This document shows positions 1-8,600 of a DNA stretch of 64,000 nt, piece by piece. The stretch is from Bacteroidia bacterium (GTDB lineage: Bacteria > Bacteroidota > Bacteroidia > B-17B0 > Aurantibacillaceae): the NCBI GenBank assembly GCA_016787895.1, contig JAEUTN010000014.1, forward strand, positions 186,001-250,000, written 5' to 3'. The notes below the pieces were generated by a model, which ran no database searches, had not been told where the DNA came from, and worked only from the letters and a program-made list of their open reading frames with translations. Position numbers and translations under genes: made by a program. Numbering within the stretch: the stretch's first letter is position 1; each line of letters starts with the position of its first letter.

Positions 1-309
1 TTTTTTGCTTTTCTTAATCCCATCATATTGATTCAAAAATACAATACCTTCAGAATTAGCAAAATGAAACAAGTCGTAATGCCGTAGCGCATAAAAGTAA
101 AAACGTAATCTTTTTTCAGGATTAATAAGTGGTTCTCTAAGAAATGAAAAATTTTCTCCGTGATAAAAATTCGCATTAGAATTATTTAAATCTGTATTTA
201 AAACATGCGCTTCCCAGTCAATTTTACATAATTCTTGAGCTAAATACCAATGGTTATATAACGCTTGACCAACAAATAAAATACGTTTATTTTTTGTTGT
301 ATTAGGCAT
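1..309 (-). CDS. Glycosyltransferase-like protein, N-terminal part (cut by window edge)
   Basis: An open frame runs from an ATG at 309 to the left edge, giving 103 residues without a stop. The N-terminus (PNTTKNKRILFVGQALYN, then HWYLAQELCK) is a lysine-rich start followed by a beta strand and a helix, as in the first Rossmann unit of GT-B glycosyltransferases such as GT4. Further on there are LRHYDLFHF and EGIVFLNQYDG, which fit the donor-side loops of that fold. The start overlaps the stop of the WbqC-like gene by 8 bases, so it is the next gene of the same transcript. Function inferred: transfer of a sugar during surface-glycan assembly in the cytoplasm. The catalytic C-terminal half lies outside the window, so the family call is tentative. 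Confidence 0.6.
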   Translation of the reverse strand, partial: MPNTTKNKRILFVGQALYNHWYLAQELCKIDWEAHVLNTDLNNSNANFYHGENFSFLREPLINPEKRLRFYFYALRHYDLFHFANSEGIVFLNQYDGIKKSKK

Positions 310-1009
310 TTTTAATTAAGAGTTCGGTTTCTAAAAAGCCAAGGTTCATTAATGCGTCAATTATAGAAAGTCCCGCTACAAAATTTGACGAATTATACTG
401 TTTATAAACAGGATGTTGAAATTTCTGAGGGCTTAATGCTATCCCATTTTTAATGAATAGTTCATCTTGTTGATAACCTTGTGCACCACCACCTGCTCTA
501 TAAACAGTGCCTTTTAGCTGTTTTATAATATCGATTAATAATTCATTAGAAGTGCTTTTTAAATATAAACTATCACTATTAACTTTTGTTGTAGTGATAT
601 TAAGTGTTTTACAAATTTCATCAATGCATGTTATATTACGCTCTGCAATAAATGGACTTGGGTTGTTATAGAAATTTTCGATTAGATGGAACGTATTATT
701 GAAATAGGGTGCTTTTTTATATGTTAATTCCCAAGTCTTTAGTTGTTTATCTTTAAGCCGTTCAGGATTATCAATTCGCATTTCATTAATGGGCATAAAT
801 ACAACTTGAGGTTCGCTTTTTAAACTCACGGTTAACCAATATTCTTGCTTGTTTACCAGAATTTTTACACGTTTTGTATAAATTGAAGTGCGTGGATTAT
901 TTTCTACGTGATTTAAATAAACAAAAGCATCACTATTATAGATTTTATTAAAAAAACCAAGCCATGGAAAAAAATTAGGCTGATGGATAGCTATTATTTT
1001 AGACTCCAT
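302..1009 (-). CDS. WbqC-like family protein
   Basis: This 235-residue protein opens with IIAIHQPNFFPWLGFFNKI, the hallmark of the WbqC-like family, and has the usual family length. The family is found in O-antigen and capsule clusters; its biochemical role is not firmly settled, and roles in modifying nucleotide sugars or in transfer have been suggested. There is no signal peptide or membrane segment, so it should act in the cytoplasm. Its ATG at 1009 lies inside the end of the upstream formyltransferase gene (11-base overlap), which suggests translational coupling. Codon use is AT-rich like its neighbours. The family call is secure, the function is not. Confidence 0.85.
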   Translation of the reverse strand: MESKIIAIHQPNFFPWLGFFNKIYNSDAFVYLNHVENNPRTSIYTKRVKILVNKQEYWLTVSLKSEPQVVFMPINEMRIDNPERLKDKQLKTWELTYKKAPYFNNTFHLIENFYNNPSPFIAERNITCIDEICKTLNITTTKVNSDSLYLKSTSNELLIDIIKQLKGTVYRAGGGAQGYQQDELFIKNGIALSPQKFQHPVYKQYNSSNFVAGLSIIDALMNLGFLETELLIKNA

Positions 1010-1802
1010 ACTGCCTTCTCAACTCTTCAATTTTTTGGATACTCAAACGTTCCTTAAAATAAATTCGTGAGTTACTTTCATTAATTATATACGCACCATT
1101 TAATGGCGCTACTTGAGCTCTGATTAAATTATAAATCTCCATATTGCTTTGTTTGTCAAAATTTATGACAGGATAATCACAAGTAAGCCTAAAGTTTGTT
1201 GAACTATATATCTCATTTTGCTTGCATGAAGTATATGCATTATTTAATATTAGAGGTATATATTCTTTAAGCATGTTATTTGATAATTTTTCCAGTTTTT
1301 CAAATAAAGTCATCCAAGTGTCTTCAATACTAATCTCTATTTCCTCTTGAAAAAGAATATCACCAGTGTCCATCCCACTATCCATAAGGTGAATGGTTAC
1401 TCCGGTTTTTTTTTCTCCTTTAATAATTGACCACTGAATAGGGTTAGGCCCTCTGTTTAGTGGTAATAAAGCCCAATGAATATTGATAGCTTTATACTTT
1501 ACAATTTCTAATATCACCTTAGGTATAATCATTGAATATGAATTACACAAAATTAAATCAGGATTTAATTCTTTTATTTCTTCATAAAACTTTTCAAATT
1601 CATCTGATTTTTTTGGAGGCTGGATGATGCATTTTATGCCATGCTCATCCGCAATCATTTTAACTTTATTTATTTGTTCTGGTTTGATTGATGGGGCAAC
1701 AATTGCCACAACATTTTTTCTTGGAAAAAAAGTTAATGATTGATTTATACCAAAATCAGTACCAAATAATATAATATTCTTGTACAACAATGAATTTACC
1801 AA
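999..1802 (-). CDS. Formyltransferase-family protein (sugar N-formyltransferase-like)
   Basis: The protein has 267 residues. The formyltransferase fold is marked by INIHWALLPLNRGPNPIQW around residue 105 and GVTIHLMDSGMDTGDIL about 30 residues later. Together these supply the Asn, His and Asp expected at the active site for formyl transfer from N10-formyltetrahydrofolate. It lacks the length of methionyl-tRNA formyltransferase and sits in a glycan cluster, so the substrate is probably a sugar-nucleotide amine; this is inference. The only start that keeps the full N-terminal strand is a TTG at 1802, overlapping the end of the upstream gene by 7 bases. TTG codons at 1790 and 1787 are alternatives. 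A formyl group on an amino sugar fits with the other tailoring enzymes here. Confidence 0.8.
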   Translation of the reverse strand: MVNSLLYKNIILFGTDFGINQSLTFFPRKNVVAIVAPSIKPEQINKVKMIADEHGIKCIIQPPKKSDEFEKFYEEIKELNPDLILCNSYSMIIPKVILEIVKYKAINIHWALLPLNRGPNPIQWSIIKGEKKTGVTIHLMDSGMDTGDILFQEEIEISIEDTWMTLFEKLEKLSNNMLKEYIPLILNNAYTSCKQNEIYSSTNFRLTCDYPVINFDKQSNMEIYNLIRAQVAPLNGAYIINESNSRIYFKERLSIQKIEELRRQYGV

Positions 1803-2542
1803 TCAATATTTTCTCTGTTATTATTTTTCAAAATGTCATTATACCATTGCTTAGATTTTTCTGATCTTAATTCAGCACAACGGTGCACTCTTTGCCTCGG
1901 TGACATTACCTCGTCTTGCCACAACTCTGGATGGGTTAAAACTTGTAATTGCTTTATACCTTTGTCGCTTAAAACATCTTCTAAACGTTTAAAACGCCAG
2001 TAACCATTTGAATCTGAACAATAAGATACTTGCTTCTGAAAATAATCTGAAAACGCGTTTAGTAACCCAGCGTAATGCGTTTTGTTGCATCCTAGTGTAA
2101 ATGTATTATTTATATGAAAACAAAATGAGTTAATGCTCAGATTAAATACATTTTCAATAATTCCTTTTTCAAAAAGTAATTTACTTTCTAAATCGGTTTC
2201 ATTGTTAATGTTGTAGTAATGTGAATCAAAGTGTAAACCAATATCGTGCCCTAATTCAATAATTTGTTTTAATAAATAACTAATCTCTTTTTCTAAAAGA
2301 TTGTAAAACTCACTATGTAACAAAACAAAGTAAGTGGCTTTTATACCTTGCTTCGCTTCAATTTTAGCCATTTTTAAAGCCCTGTGCATTGAAAAATCTA
2401 CATCGTGCCGCCAAATAACAAATTCATTTTCGGGATTAAAATCATTAAATGTTTTAAACGTAAAATTTTGCTTCGCAAGCCTTAAAAGCCTACTATAATT
2501 TTCAGTAGTAAAGTCACTAAAATGATATTTTTCAGCGTTCAT
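1796..2542 (-). CDS. Polysaccharide deacetylase-like (NodB-fold) protein
   Basis: The 248-residue protein shows the pattern of a divergent carbohydrate esterase 4 / NodB fold. FVIWRHDVDFS near residue 45 carries the His-Asp-x-Asp metal and base motif. GHDIGLHFDSHYY near residue 100 supplies a second His pair. A late HPELW (LTHPELWQDE) may be the third motif. There is no signal peptide, so it is probably cytoplasmic and would act on a nucleotide sugar or lipid-linked intermediate rather than on secreted polymer. It lies 6 bases after the methyltransferase gene. Substrate unknown; the fold call is good. Confidence 0.75.
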   Translation of the reverse strand: MNAEKYHFSDFTTENYSRLLRLAKQNFTFKTFNDFNPENEFVIWRHDVDFSMHRALKMAKIEAKQGIKATYFVLLHSEFYNLLEKEISYLLKQIIELGHDIGLHFDSHYYNINNETDLESKLLFEKGIIENVFNLSINSFCFHINNTFTLGCNKTHYAGLLNAFSDYFQKQVSYCSDSNGYWRFKRLEDVLSDKGIKQLQVLTHPELWQDEVMSPRQRVHRCAELRSEKSKQWYNDILKNNNRENIDW

Positions 2543-2548
2543 AATTAT

Positions 2549-3331
2549 TTATTTTTTCAATCGAAAAAAGCAATTTTTTCTCCATTCATCCACAATAAGA
2601 ACCTTTTCTTCAACAATTCTTAAATTTGTTTCGGATAAAAATATTCTAAAGTCATTGACACTAAATCTCCTGTAATGAAATGGATCTTCAGCGCCTTCTG
2701 GTATTTGAAGGGCCTTGTACCAATCCGGACTAACTGAAGGCTTAGGCGCATTTTTGTCTTTTTCTCCTAACCAAATACAAATACTACCTTCTTTTTTTAC
2801 CACGCGTTTCGCTTCATTTAATGCTACTACGGGATCAATGAAGTGATCAAGTGATGTAACAAAAAGTACCTGATCAAATAAATTATCTTTAAAGGGTAAG
2901 TATTCGCCTAACCCTTGCACGAAGGAGAATGCACGAGGTTGCTCGCCTGGTAAAGGATCAAGTCCTACAAATGTAATATTTGGCTTTTCGTTATACTCGA
3001 TATGCGTAGGGGCCTTTTGAGGACCAACACCTACATCTAAAATCAAGCCATCGAAATTACAGAACTCGGCAAATTGCATAAAATCTTTACGCGGACCAAC
3101 TCCTAAATTATTTGTTGGAGAATTTTTGTAAGATGATACACCATTATCTTGTAGCTTATTCCATACTTTCCAAAGGGGACTGTTTAGTTCATCTAATGAA
3201 TCTGGAATAAAATTCCAGTATCCATTTTTGTCATTGAAAGAATATTTTGAAGAGCTTAATTTTCCATTCTCTTCATGTAACTCTTCTTTCGTAATTGGGC
3301 AAGCCAACCAATCTTTGTTTAATTTATTCAT
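2549..3331 (-). CDS. Class I SAM-dependent methyltransferase
   Basis: The 260-residue protein begins with a small Trm112-like lead (WLACPITKEELHEENGKL, then YWNFIPDS). The Rossmann methyltransferase domain follows, with motif I LDVGVGP near residue 98, an acidic strand end (FVGLDPLP), and FDQVLFVTSLDHFIDP followed by LNEAKRVVKKEGSICIW, typical of methyltransferase type 11. Only one Cys is visible in the lead, so it is unlikely to bind zinc. It overlaps the preceding epimerase gene by 8 bases. Probable role: methylating a sugar or glycan end in the cytoplasm. Substrate cannot be told from sequence. Confidence 0.8.
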   Translation of the reverse strand: MNKLNKDWLACPITKEELHEENGKLSSSKYSFNDKNGYWNFIPDSLDELNSPLWKVWNKLQDNGVSSYKNSPTNNLGVGPRKDFMQFAEFCNFDGLILDVGVGPQKAPTHIEYNEKPNITFVGLDPLPGEQPRAFSFVQGLGEYLPFKDNLFDQVLFVTSLDHFIDPVVALNEAKRVVKKEGSICIWLGEKDKNAPKPSVSPDWYKALQIPEGAEDPFHYRRFSVNDFRIFLSETNLRIVEEKVLIVDEWRKNCFFRLKK

Positions 3332-4199
3332 GATTTAAAGTTATTGTAATTCCTGTTTTTATATCGGTCTCTGGTTGATAGTTAAAATCTTTCTTAAATA
3401 AAGATGAGTCGCCCATCAAATACATTGGACGAGTGTTAACAACTAGTTTTTTAGGTTTTATATTTTCTATCTCGGCTATCAAATCAACTACTCTTGTTAA
3501 AGAAACAGATTCATCACCAGCAATGTTGTATATACTAAGCCTTCTATTTTTTTCGGATAAAATAATTTTAAGAATCATCTCAACACAATCATCGATATAC
3601 AAAGGTGTGAAATACAACCCTTCATTATTAGCTAGTATTATTTCCTCCCCATTTCTAACTTTATTAATAATATTTGGGATAGTCATTTTTTGTTGCCCAG
3701 CACCATAAACCCCAAATATTCTTAAAACATAAGCCTCAAAATAATCTTGATATGATTGTACTAATTGTTCCGCAGCAAATTTACTCGCTCCGTAATACCC
3801 TACTGGTGCACAACTATCGTTTTCTGTTAATAATTTATTTTGTTGTTTGTAAACGTTACCACTTGAAGCAAAAATAAATTTTTTAATTCTATTTCTGTAT
3901 CCCCAGTTTAGTAAACGTTGTGTCGCATTTAAATTAATGCTAAATATTTCATTTGCTTTTTCAGGAAATTCTCTATAGGCCTCAGATTGCGCTAAATGAA
4001 CAATACAGTCAACTTGTTTTGGTAACTCTGCCTCAAAATTGGGATCATTTAAATCGGCATAAATTGATACGATATTACTTTGTTTAAATTTTTGTTTATT
4101 TCTTGTAAGTGCGTAAATAGTTCCCTCATTGAAACTATAGAGTTTTTGTATAATGTGACTACCGATAAAACCACTTGCACCTGTAATTAAAATGTTCAT
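3324..4199 (-). CDS. NAD-dependent epimerase/dehydratase (extended SDR)
   Basis: The 291-residue protein has the extended short-chain dehydrogenase layout: a nucleotide-binding GASGFIGSHI at the N-terminus, a central FIFASSGNVYK with the catalytic Ser/Thr region, and YYGASKFAAE supplying the Tyr and Lys. It ends with a short substrate-binding region (YLMGDSSLFKKDFNYQP). These enzymes convert nucleotide sugars by epimerisation, dehydration or reduction. The second epimerase, at 6090-7058, is clearly different in sequence, so the two probably act at different steps. The ATG at 4199 lies 13 bases past the stop of the asparagine-synthase gene. The exact reaction is not predictable. Confidence 0.82.
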   Translation of the reverse strand: MNILITGASGFIGSHIIQKLYSFNEGTIYALTRNKQKFKQSNIVSIYADLNDPNFEAELPKQVDCIVHLAQSEAYREFPEKANEIFSINLNATQRLLNWGYRNRIKKFIFASSGNVYKQQNKLLTENDSCAPVGYYGASKFAAEQLVQSYQDYFEAYVLRIFGVYGAGQQKMTIPNIINKVRNGEEIILANNEGLYFTPLYIDDCVEMILKIILSEKNRRLSIYNIAGDESVSLTRVVDLIAEIENIKPKKLVVNTRPMYLMGDSSLFKKDFNYQPETDIKTGITITLNHE

Positions 4200-4212
4200 T
4201 ATCTAATAATGG

Positions 4213-6090
4213 TTATTTGAGAAATTGTTGACACCACATTTCGAAATTCATTAAGCTCCAAATTAATAAGCGATGATTTATTTTGTGATTAATATGCTGG
4301 TTAATTATTTTTTCTATATACGATTTTTGAATAAACTCGGTAGAAAATGTTTTATTATTAAGTAATAAGTCTTTCACATATTCCGCGTTTTCGCCTCGGT
4401 ACCAACTTTCATCAGGTGCTGAAAATCCTTGTTTTTTTCGGTTAATAATCTCTTTGGGTAAAAAATCTAGCATCGCCTTTCGCAATACATTTTTTCCATC
4501 ATCGTGTTCTTTATAGGATTGTTTTTTTGCACCAAAATCATTCTCGTTAATTTTTTTCATAGCAGACAAGTTCCCTAGCTTATGCTTAACCGGGATTTTT
4601 TGTGAAAAATTTACCAAATCATTGTCTAAAAAAGGGAAACGTTCCTCTAAACCATTGGCCATACTTAGCTTGTCGCCAACTAATAGTAAACCAGGTAAAA
4701 ATGTTTTTATCTCAAAGTAAAGCGAATTTTGTATGTGCTCTTCCGGTGTATCGTAACGTAATTTTTTATTGAATAAAAATACTCGTTCAAATATTTTTCG
4801 AGGTTCTTCAACATCAATTTGATTCAATGTATTGAGTGTAAAAAGTTGAGGTTTTTCATTATCTGGCACCAGTCTTTGCCAAAAATTATAATATTGATTA
4901 AAAAAATCTTCTTGATTGATAGAGTTGAAAACACGGTAATAACGCCATGGATAACCGCCGTAAAGTTCATCACCTCCTGTACCTTGCAAACATACTTTCA
5001 CAAATTTACTTGCTAATCTAGAGATGTAATAATTAGGATAACTCATTCCTACACGCAAATCTTCTAAGTGATGAACTACTTTGGGTAAACTCCAACGTAA
5101 ATCACCAGCATTAATTACTTGTTCGTAGTGTTCGGTTTTAAAAAAGTTGGCCATTAATTCAGCATCTCTTCTTTCGTCGTAATTGGCTTCTACTCCCGTT
5201 ACTTGGCTCATGTCAAAGCCACATGTAAAAGTAGTTAATCGCTCAACATGCGATGAGGCAATAGCAGTGATGGAACCTGAATCCATACCGCCAGAAAGGT
5301 AGCTGCCAACAGGAACATGAGCTATCATTTGACGAGACACGGCTTGTTGAAATAAGCGTTTAGTTTCGCTTACTGCATCTTCAAACGTCATGGTGTTATC
5401 GGGTTCTGTAAAATCGTAATCCCACCATGGGTTGTGATGTAATTCTCTGGTGTTTTTATTTATGCATATTGTGTTAGCAGCAGGCAGCATGAACACATTA
5501 TTAAATAGGGTAGTATATGTAAATTGATTTTGAAATGTAAAATATTCATTAAGTGCGTAATGGTTAAGTTCATTAATAAATTTAGGATAAGCCAAGATTG
5601 CCTTTATCTCTGACGAAAAAAGTAATGTGCCGTTTTGAAAATAATAGTACAATGGCTTAACTCCAAATCTATCTCGACTTAAATACAATTGTTGACTAAG
5701 TTTATGGTAAGCGCCAACAGCAAACATGCCATTTAATTTTGTAAAATAATCAATTCCAAATTGAGCTAATCCTTCAACGATAACTTCAGTATCCGATTGT
5801 GAAATAAAGGTTCGACCAAGACTTTCTAGTTCTTTTTTTAGCTCCAAATAATTATAAATACAGCCGTTGAATGTTATCACCCATTGACCATCTTTGCTAT
5901 GCATTGGCTGTAAACCTTTGTCGGACATGTCTAATATGGCTAGGCGTTTGTGTCCTAGCGCTATGTTTTCATTAACATAATATCCCTCTCCATCTGGACC
6001 GCGGTGAGCAATAGCATCAGACATTAGTTTTATTTCATCTAACGTTATACGTTTTAAATTAGTATTAAATATGCCCGTTATGCCGCACAT
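4213..6090 (-). CDS. asnB: Asparagine synthase (glutamine-hydrolysing)-like enzyme
   Basis: I start the gene at the ATG at 6090, because the next codon is the Cys (MCGITGIFN) that must become the N-terminal nucleophile of the class II glutaminase domain; an upstream start would block it. The ATG shares a base with the TAA of the preceding gene, indicating translational coupling. Domains of the 625-residue protein are the glutaminase (about 1-200, with HRGPDG and YNGCIYN-like loops) and the ATP-pyrophosphatase synthetase (about 220-600, with SGGMDSGSI). It could make asparagine, but paralogues in glycan clusters are thought to amidate sugar acids or similar groups, which the location favours. 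The gene symbol is by family only. Confidence 0.85.
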   Translation of the reverse strand: MCGITGIFNTNLKRITLDEIKLMSDAIAHRGPDGEGYYVNENIALGHKRLAILDMSDKGLQPMHSKDGQWVITFNGCIYNYLELKKELESLGRTFISQSDTEVIVEGLAQFGIDYFTKLNGMFAVGAYHKLSQQLYLSRDRFGVKPLYYYFQNGTLLFSSEIKAILAYPKFINELNHYALNEYFTFQNQFTYTTLFNNVFMLPAANTICINKNTRELHHNPWWDYDFTEPDNTMTFEDAVSETKRLFQQAVSRQMIAHVPVGSYLSGGMDSGSITAIASSHVERLTTFTCGFDMSQVTGVEANYDERRDAELMANFFKTEHYEQVINAGDLRWSLPKVVHHLEDLRVGMSYPNYYISRLASKFVKVCLQGTGGDELYGGYPWRYYRVFNSINQEDFFNQYYNFWQRLVPDNEKPQLFTLNTLNQIDVEEPRKIFERVFLFNKKLRYDTPEEHIQNSLYFEIKTFLPGLLLVGDKLSMANGLEERFPFLDNDLVNFSQKIPVKHKLGNLSAMKKINENDFGAKKQSYKEHDDGKNVLRKAMLDFLPKEIINRKKQGFSAPDESWYRGENAEYVKDLLLNNKTFSTEFIQKSYIEKIINQHINHKINHRLLIWSLMNFEMWCQQFLK

Positions 6091-7058
6091 TACTTCGTGC
6101 TTTCCCTCCACTGTATTAATTTCAACAAACCCTCTTCTAAACTATATTTGTATTTGAATCCAAGTTCCTTTTCAGCTTTCACTGCTGAACCTATCCTGTT
6201 TTGAACAAGAGCTCTCGCATCATCAGCACCATAGGGGATGTAGTTTACTTTAAGGTTCGACTTTTTTAATTTAAGAATAAGGTCACATAACTGTTTAATA
6301 GAAGTTTGAACTTCGGTACCCACATTATAAAATCCAAAATTAACGTTGCTTTTCAAAGCATCCACATTACATCTTGCAACGTCTTCCACATATATAAAAT
6401 CGTATGCCTGGGTTCCATCACCATTAATATTGGGCGACTCATTTGCATCGATTTTATTAAGCATTATAGGTACAACTCCTGTATACGCTGCGGTTTGATC
6501 TTGATGAGGTCCATAAACATTCATATAACGTAACCCAATTACATTTAATCCATAACGGTCATTAAAAGCAGTTGCCATTGCTTCACCAGCGATTTTTGTA
6601 GCTCCGTAAAAATTTTTATTATTAAAAGGATGGTTTTCAGTCATTGGTAATTCAACCGCATCTCCATAAACTGATGCAGACGAGGACCAAATCAATTTTT
6701 TAATTTTATGTTTTACACAGGCTTCCAGAATATTAAATGTACCCGCAATATTCACTTCAAATGCTGTGCGTGGATAATCTTTACAATGCAATAACCACAT
6801 GGCAGAAAGAGAGATCACATAATCAATCCCTTGCATTGCTGTATCTAAAATATCAATATCTCGGATATCACCGCCAATTGGAAATATTTTACATCGTGGA
6901 TCCTTTAATGAAGCCATCAGATACTCTTTTTTACCCCGGGCAAAATTATCATAAACGATAACCTCACCAACGTCTTCTTTAAGGAGTTCTGCTACAACAA
7001 AGCTTCCGATAAAACCGGCTCCTCCAATTACTAATACTCTACTTCCTTTTATATTCAT
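6090..7058 (-). CDS. NAD-dependent epimerase/dehydratase (UDP-sugar epimerase-like)
   Basis: This 322-residue extended SDR begins with RVLVIGGAGFIGSFVV and continues with VIVYDNFARGKKEY, a loop typical of UDP-sugar 4-epimerases. The catalytic part has SSSASVYGDAVELP and NFYGATKIAGE (Tyr and Lys). GLRYMNVYGPHQD is the usual substrate loop. It probably epimerises a UDP- or GDP-linked sugar in the cytoplasm. The gene starts 4 bases after the stop of the ABC ATPase gene and its own stop overlaps the next start, so it sits mid-operon. Sugar specificity is not visible. Confidence 0.82.
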   Translation of the reverse strand: MNIKGSRVLVIGGAGFIGSFVVAELLKEDVGEVIVYDNFARGKKEYLMASLKDPRCKIFPIGGDIRDIDILDTAMQGIDYVISLSAMWLLHCKDYPRTAFEVNIAGTFNILEACVKHKIKKLIWSSSASVYGDAVELPMTENHPFNNKNFYGATKIAGEAMATAFNDRYGLNVIGLRYMNVYGPHQDQTAAYTGVVPIMLNKIDANESPNINGDGTQAYDFIYVEDVARCNVDALKSNVNFGFYNVGTEVQTSIKQLCDLILKLKKSNLKVNYIPYGADDARALVQNRIGSAVKAEKELGFKYKYSLEEGLLKLIQWRESTK

Positions 7059-7062
7059 GTTA

Positions 7063-8352
7063 TCAAATGTTTCTTATTTCCCAATCTGCATCCACCCTGA
7101 GATTACCTAGCGATACACCCAAAGGGTATTTTTCCTTTCCATCCTCAGTAAGATCAAGAACTGTTATTAAACCAATTCCTTCTACAAAATCCAAGGTTAA
7201 ACCTGTATTTGACATATCATGAATGCCTAAATTAAAAGAATAGGTTCCGGGCAATAATACTGGTTTCAGCTTCATTTTTATTATCAATTTTCCCTTTTTT
7301 ACTGCCAGATAATCCTTTTTAATATCAAATGTAGAGGTATAACTAAATCTATTGTCAGAGGTGCTTATTGAGAAGTCGAGAATTGCTTTTTCAATATCTC
7401 TTCCTACCGCAACTTCCATTTCAACATTAAATCCTTGCTCATAGTACAATGTGTCAACAGGAGTTCCAGCTAGGTTTGTTACAACAAAATTCTTGAATTT
7501 TGCATCCCCGGTATTATGTGTGCTCAAATTTTCGGGAATCAGTCCATTACTTAAAACAGCTATTTCTTCATTAAAATATTGCTCGATGATCTTTGACGTA
7601 TCTCCTATGCTCTTAGTTTCACCATACTTAAGGTACAAGCATTTATTACAAAGACTTTTTATTGATGACATATTATGGCTCACAAAAAGCACAGTCCTAC
7701 CTTGTCCACTCACATCCTTCATTTTGCCCAGGCACTTTTTTTGAAACTCAGCATCACCCACCGCTAATACCTCGTCAACAATTAAAATTTCAGGCTCTAA
7801 ATGTGCGGCCACAGCAAAACCCAAACGCACCATCATGCCCGATGAGTAACGTTTAACAGGTGTGTCTAAATATTTCGCTACACCGCTAAAGTCAACTATC
7901 TCTTCAAGCTTGGATTTTATTTCCGCTTTACTCATTCCAAGTATTGCCCCATTCAAAAATATATTCTCACGTCCGCTTAAATCAGGATGAAAACCAGTTC
8001 CTACCTCCAACAAGGAAGCAATACGTCCCTTAACTTTAACCTGGCCCGTAGTAGGAGTAGTTACTTGTGAAAGGATTTTTAATAAGGTAGATTTACCGGC
8101 TCCGTTTTTTCCTATTATGCCTAAAACTTCCCCTTGTTTCACTTCAAAGTTAATGTCCTTTAATGACCACACATAATCACTCCCTCCCGCCTTACTTCTG
8201 TCATTAGCCTCCCCCACTTTGAGATAAGGATCTTCTTTTCCCCTCAATTTTGCCCAGGCCCTGTTCAAATCATGCGAAATAGTGCCTGTACCTAACTGTC
8301 CCAAACGGTACTGCTTAGAAATGTTTTCTGCTTTAAGGACGATATTACTCAT
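7063..8352 (-). CDS. wzt: Polysaccharide ABC exporter, ATP-binding subunit (Wzt-like)
   Basis: The 429-residue protein has an N-terminal ABC ATPase: Walker A GKNGAGKST near residue 82, signature YSSGM near 169, Walker B ILIVDEVLAVGD and an H-loop (VLFVSHNMSS). Beyond about residue 265 is a beta-rich C-terminal extension with no ATPase motifs, matching the carbohydrate-binding Wzt C-terminal domain that recognises the capped end of the polymer. With the permease at 8601-9461 it should export finished polysaccharide across the inner membrane. A 248-base repeat-filled gap separates the two subunit genes, which is unusual for such a pair. Confidence 0.88.
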   Translation of the reverse strand: MSNIVLKAENISKQYRLGQLGTGTISHDLNRAWAKLRGKEDPYLKVGEANDRSKAGGSDYVWSLKDINFEVKQGEVLGIIGKNGAGKSTLLKILSQVTTPTTGQVKVKGRIASLLEVGTGFHPDLSGRENIFLNGAILGMSKAEIKSKLEEIVDFSGVAKYLDTPVKRYSSGMMVRLGFAVAAHLEPEILIVDEVLAVGDAEFQKKCLGKMKDVSGQGRTVLFVSHNMSSIKSLCNKCLYLKYGETKSIGDTSKIIEQYFNEEIAVLSNGLIPENLSTHNTGDAKFKNFVVTNLAGTPVDTLYYEQGFNVEMEVAVGRDIEKAILDFSISTSDNRFSYTSTFDIKKDYLAVKKGKLIIKMKLKPVLLPGTYSFNLGIHDMSNTGLTLDFVEGIGLITVLDLTEDGKEKYPLGVSLGNLRVDADWEIRNI

Positions 8353-8365
8353 ACATTCTCTTTAT

Positions 8366-8572
8366 GTTGCGCGCGAAGACGCAAAGGACGCAAAGTTTTA
8401 TTTATAGGATAAACCATTAATTGTTTTTCGCAAAGGCGCTAAGAGCGCAATGATATATTTAAAGGGTGTGTCATTATTTATATGCCGCCAAGACACTAAG
8501 AGCGCAAAAACTTTTGATGCATTACCAAATTCACACTATTCCTTTGCGGACTCTGCGTCTCTGCGAGATCTT
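8366..8572. repeat. Cluster of dispersed GCAAAGACGC-type repeats between the two ABC exporter genes
   Basis: Four imperfect copies of a 20-28 base motif fill the gap: about 8368-8397, 8427-8452, 8483-8510 and, in opposite orientation, 8541-8570 (CTCTGCGTCTCTGCGAGA). The core is GCAAAGACGCaaaG or its complement. Because the copies face both ways they can pair as hairpins. Related copies lie at 9501-9543, 10349-10376, 10408-10433, 10840-10868 and 12582-12611, so all those I found cluster within 4.3 kb of the glycan locus. I see no gene in this gap. Confidence 0.8.
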
Positions 8573-8600
8573 TTTGAAGGCAGCGTCTCTATGTGCCATT

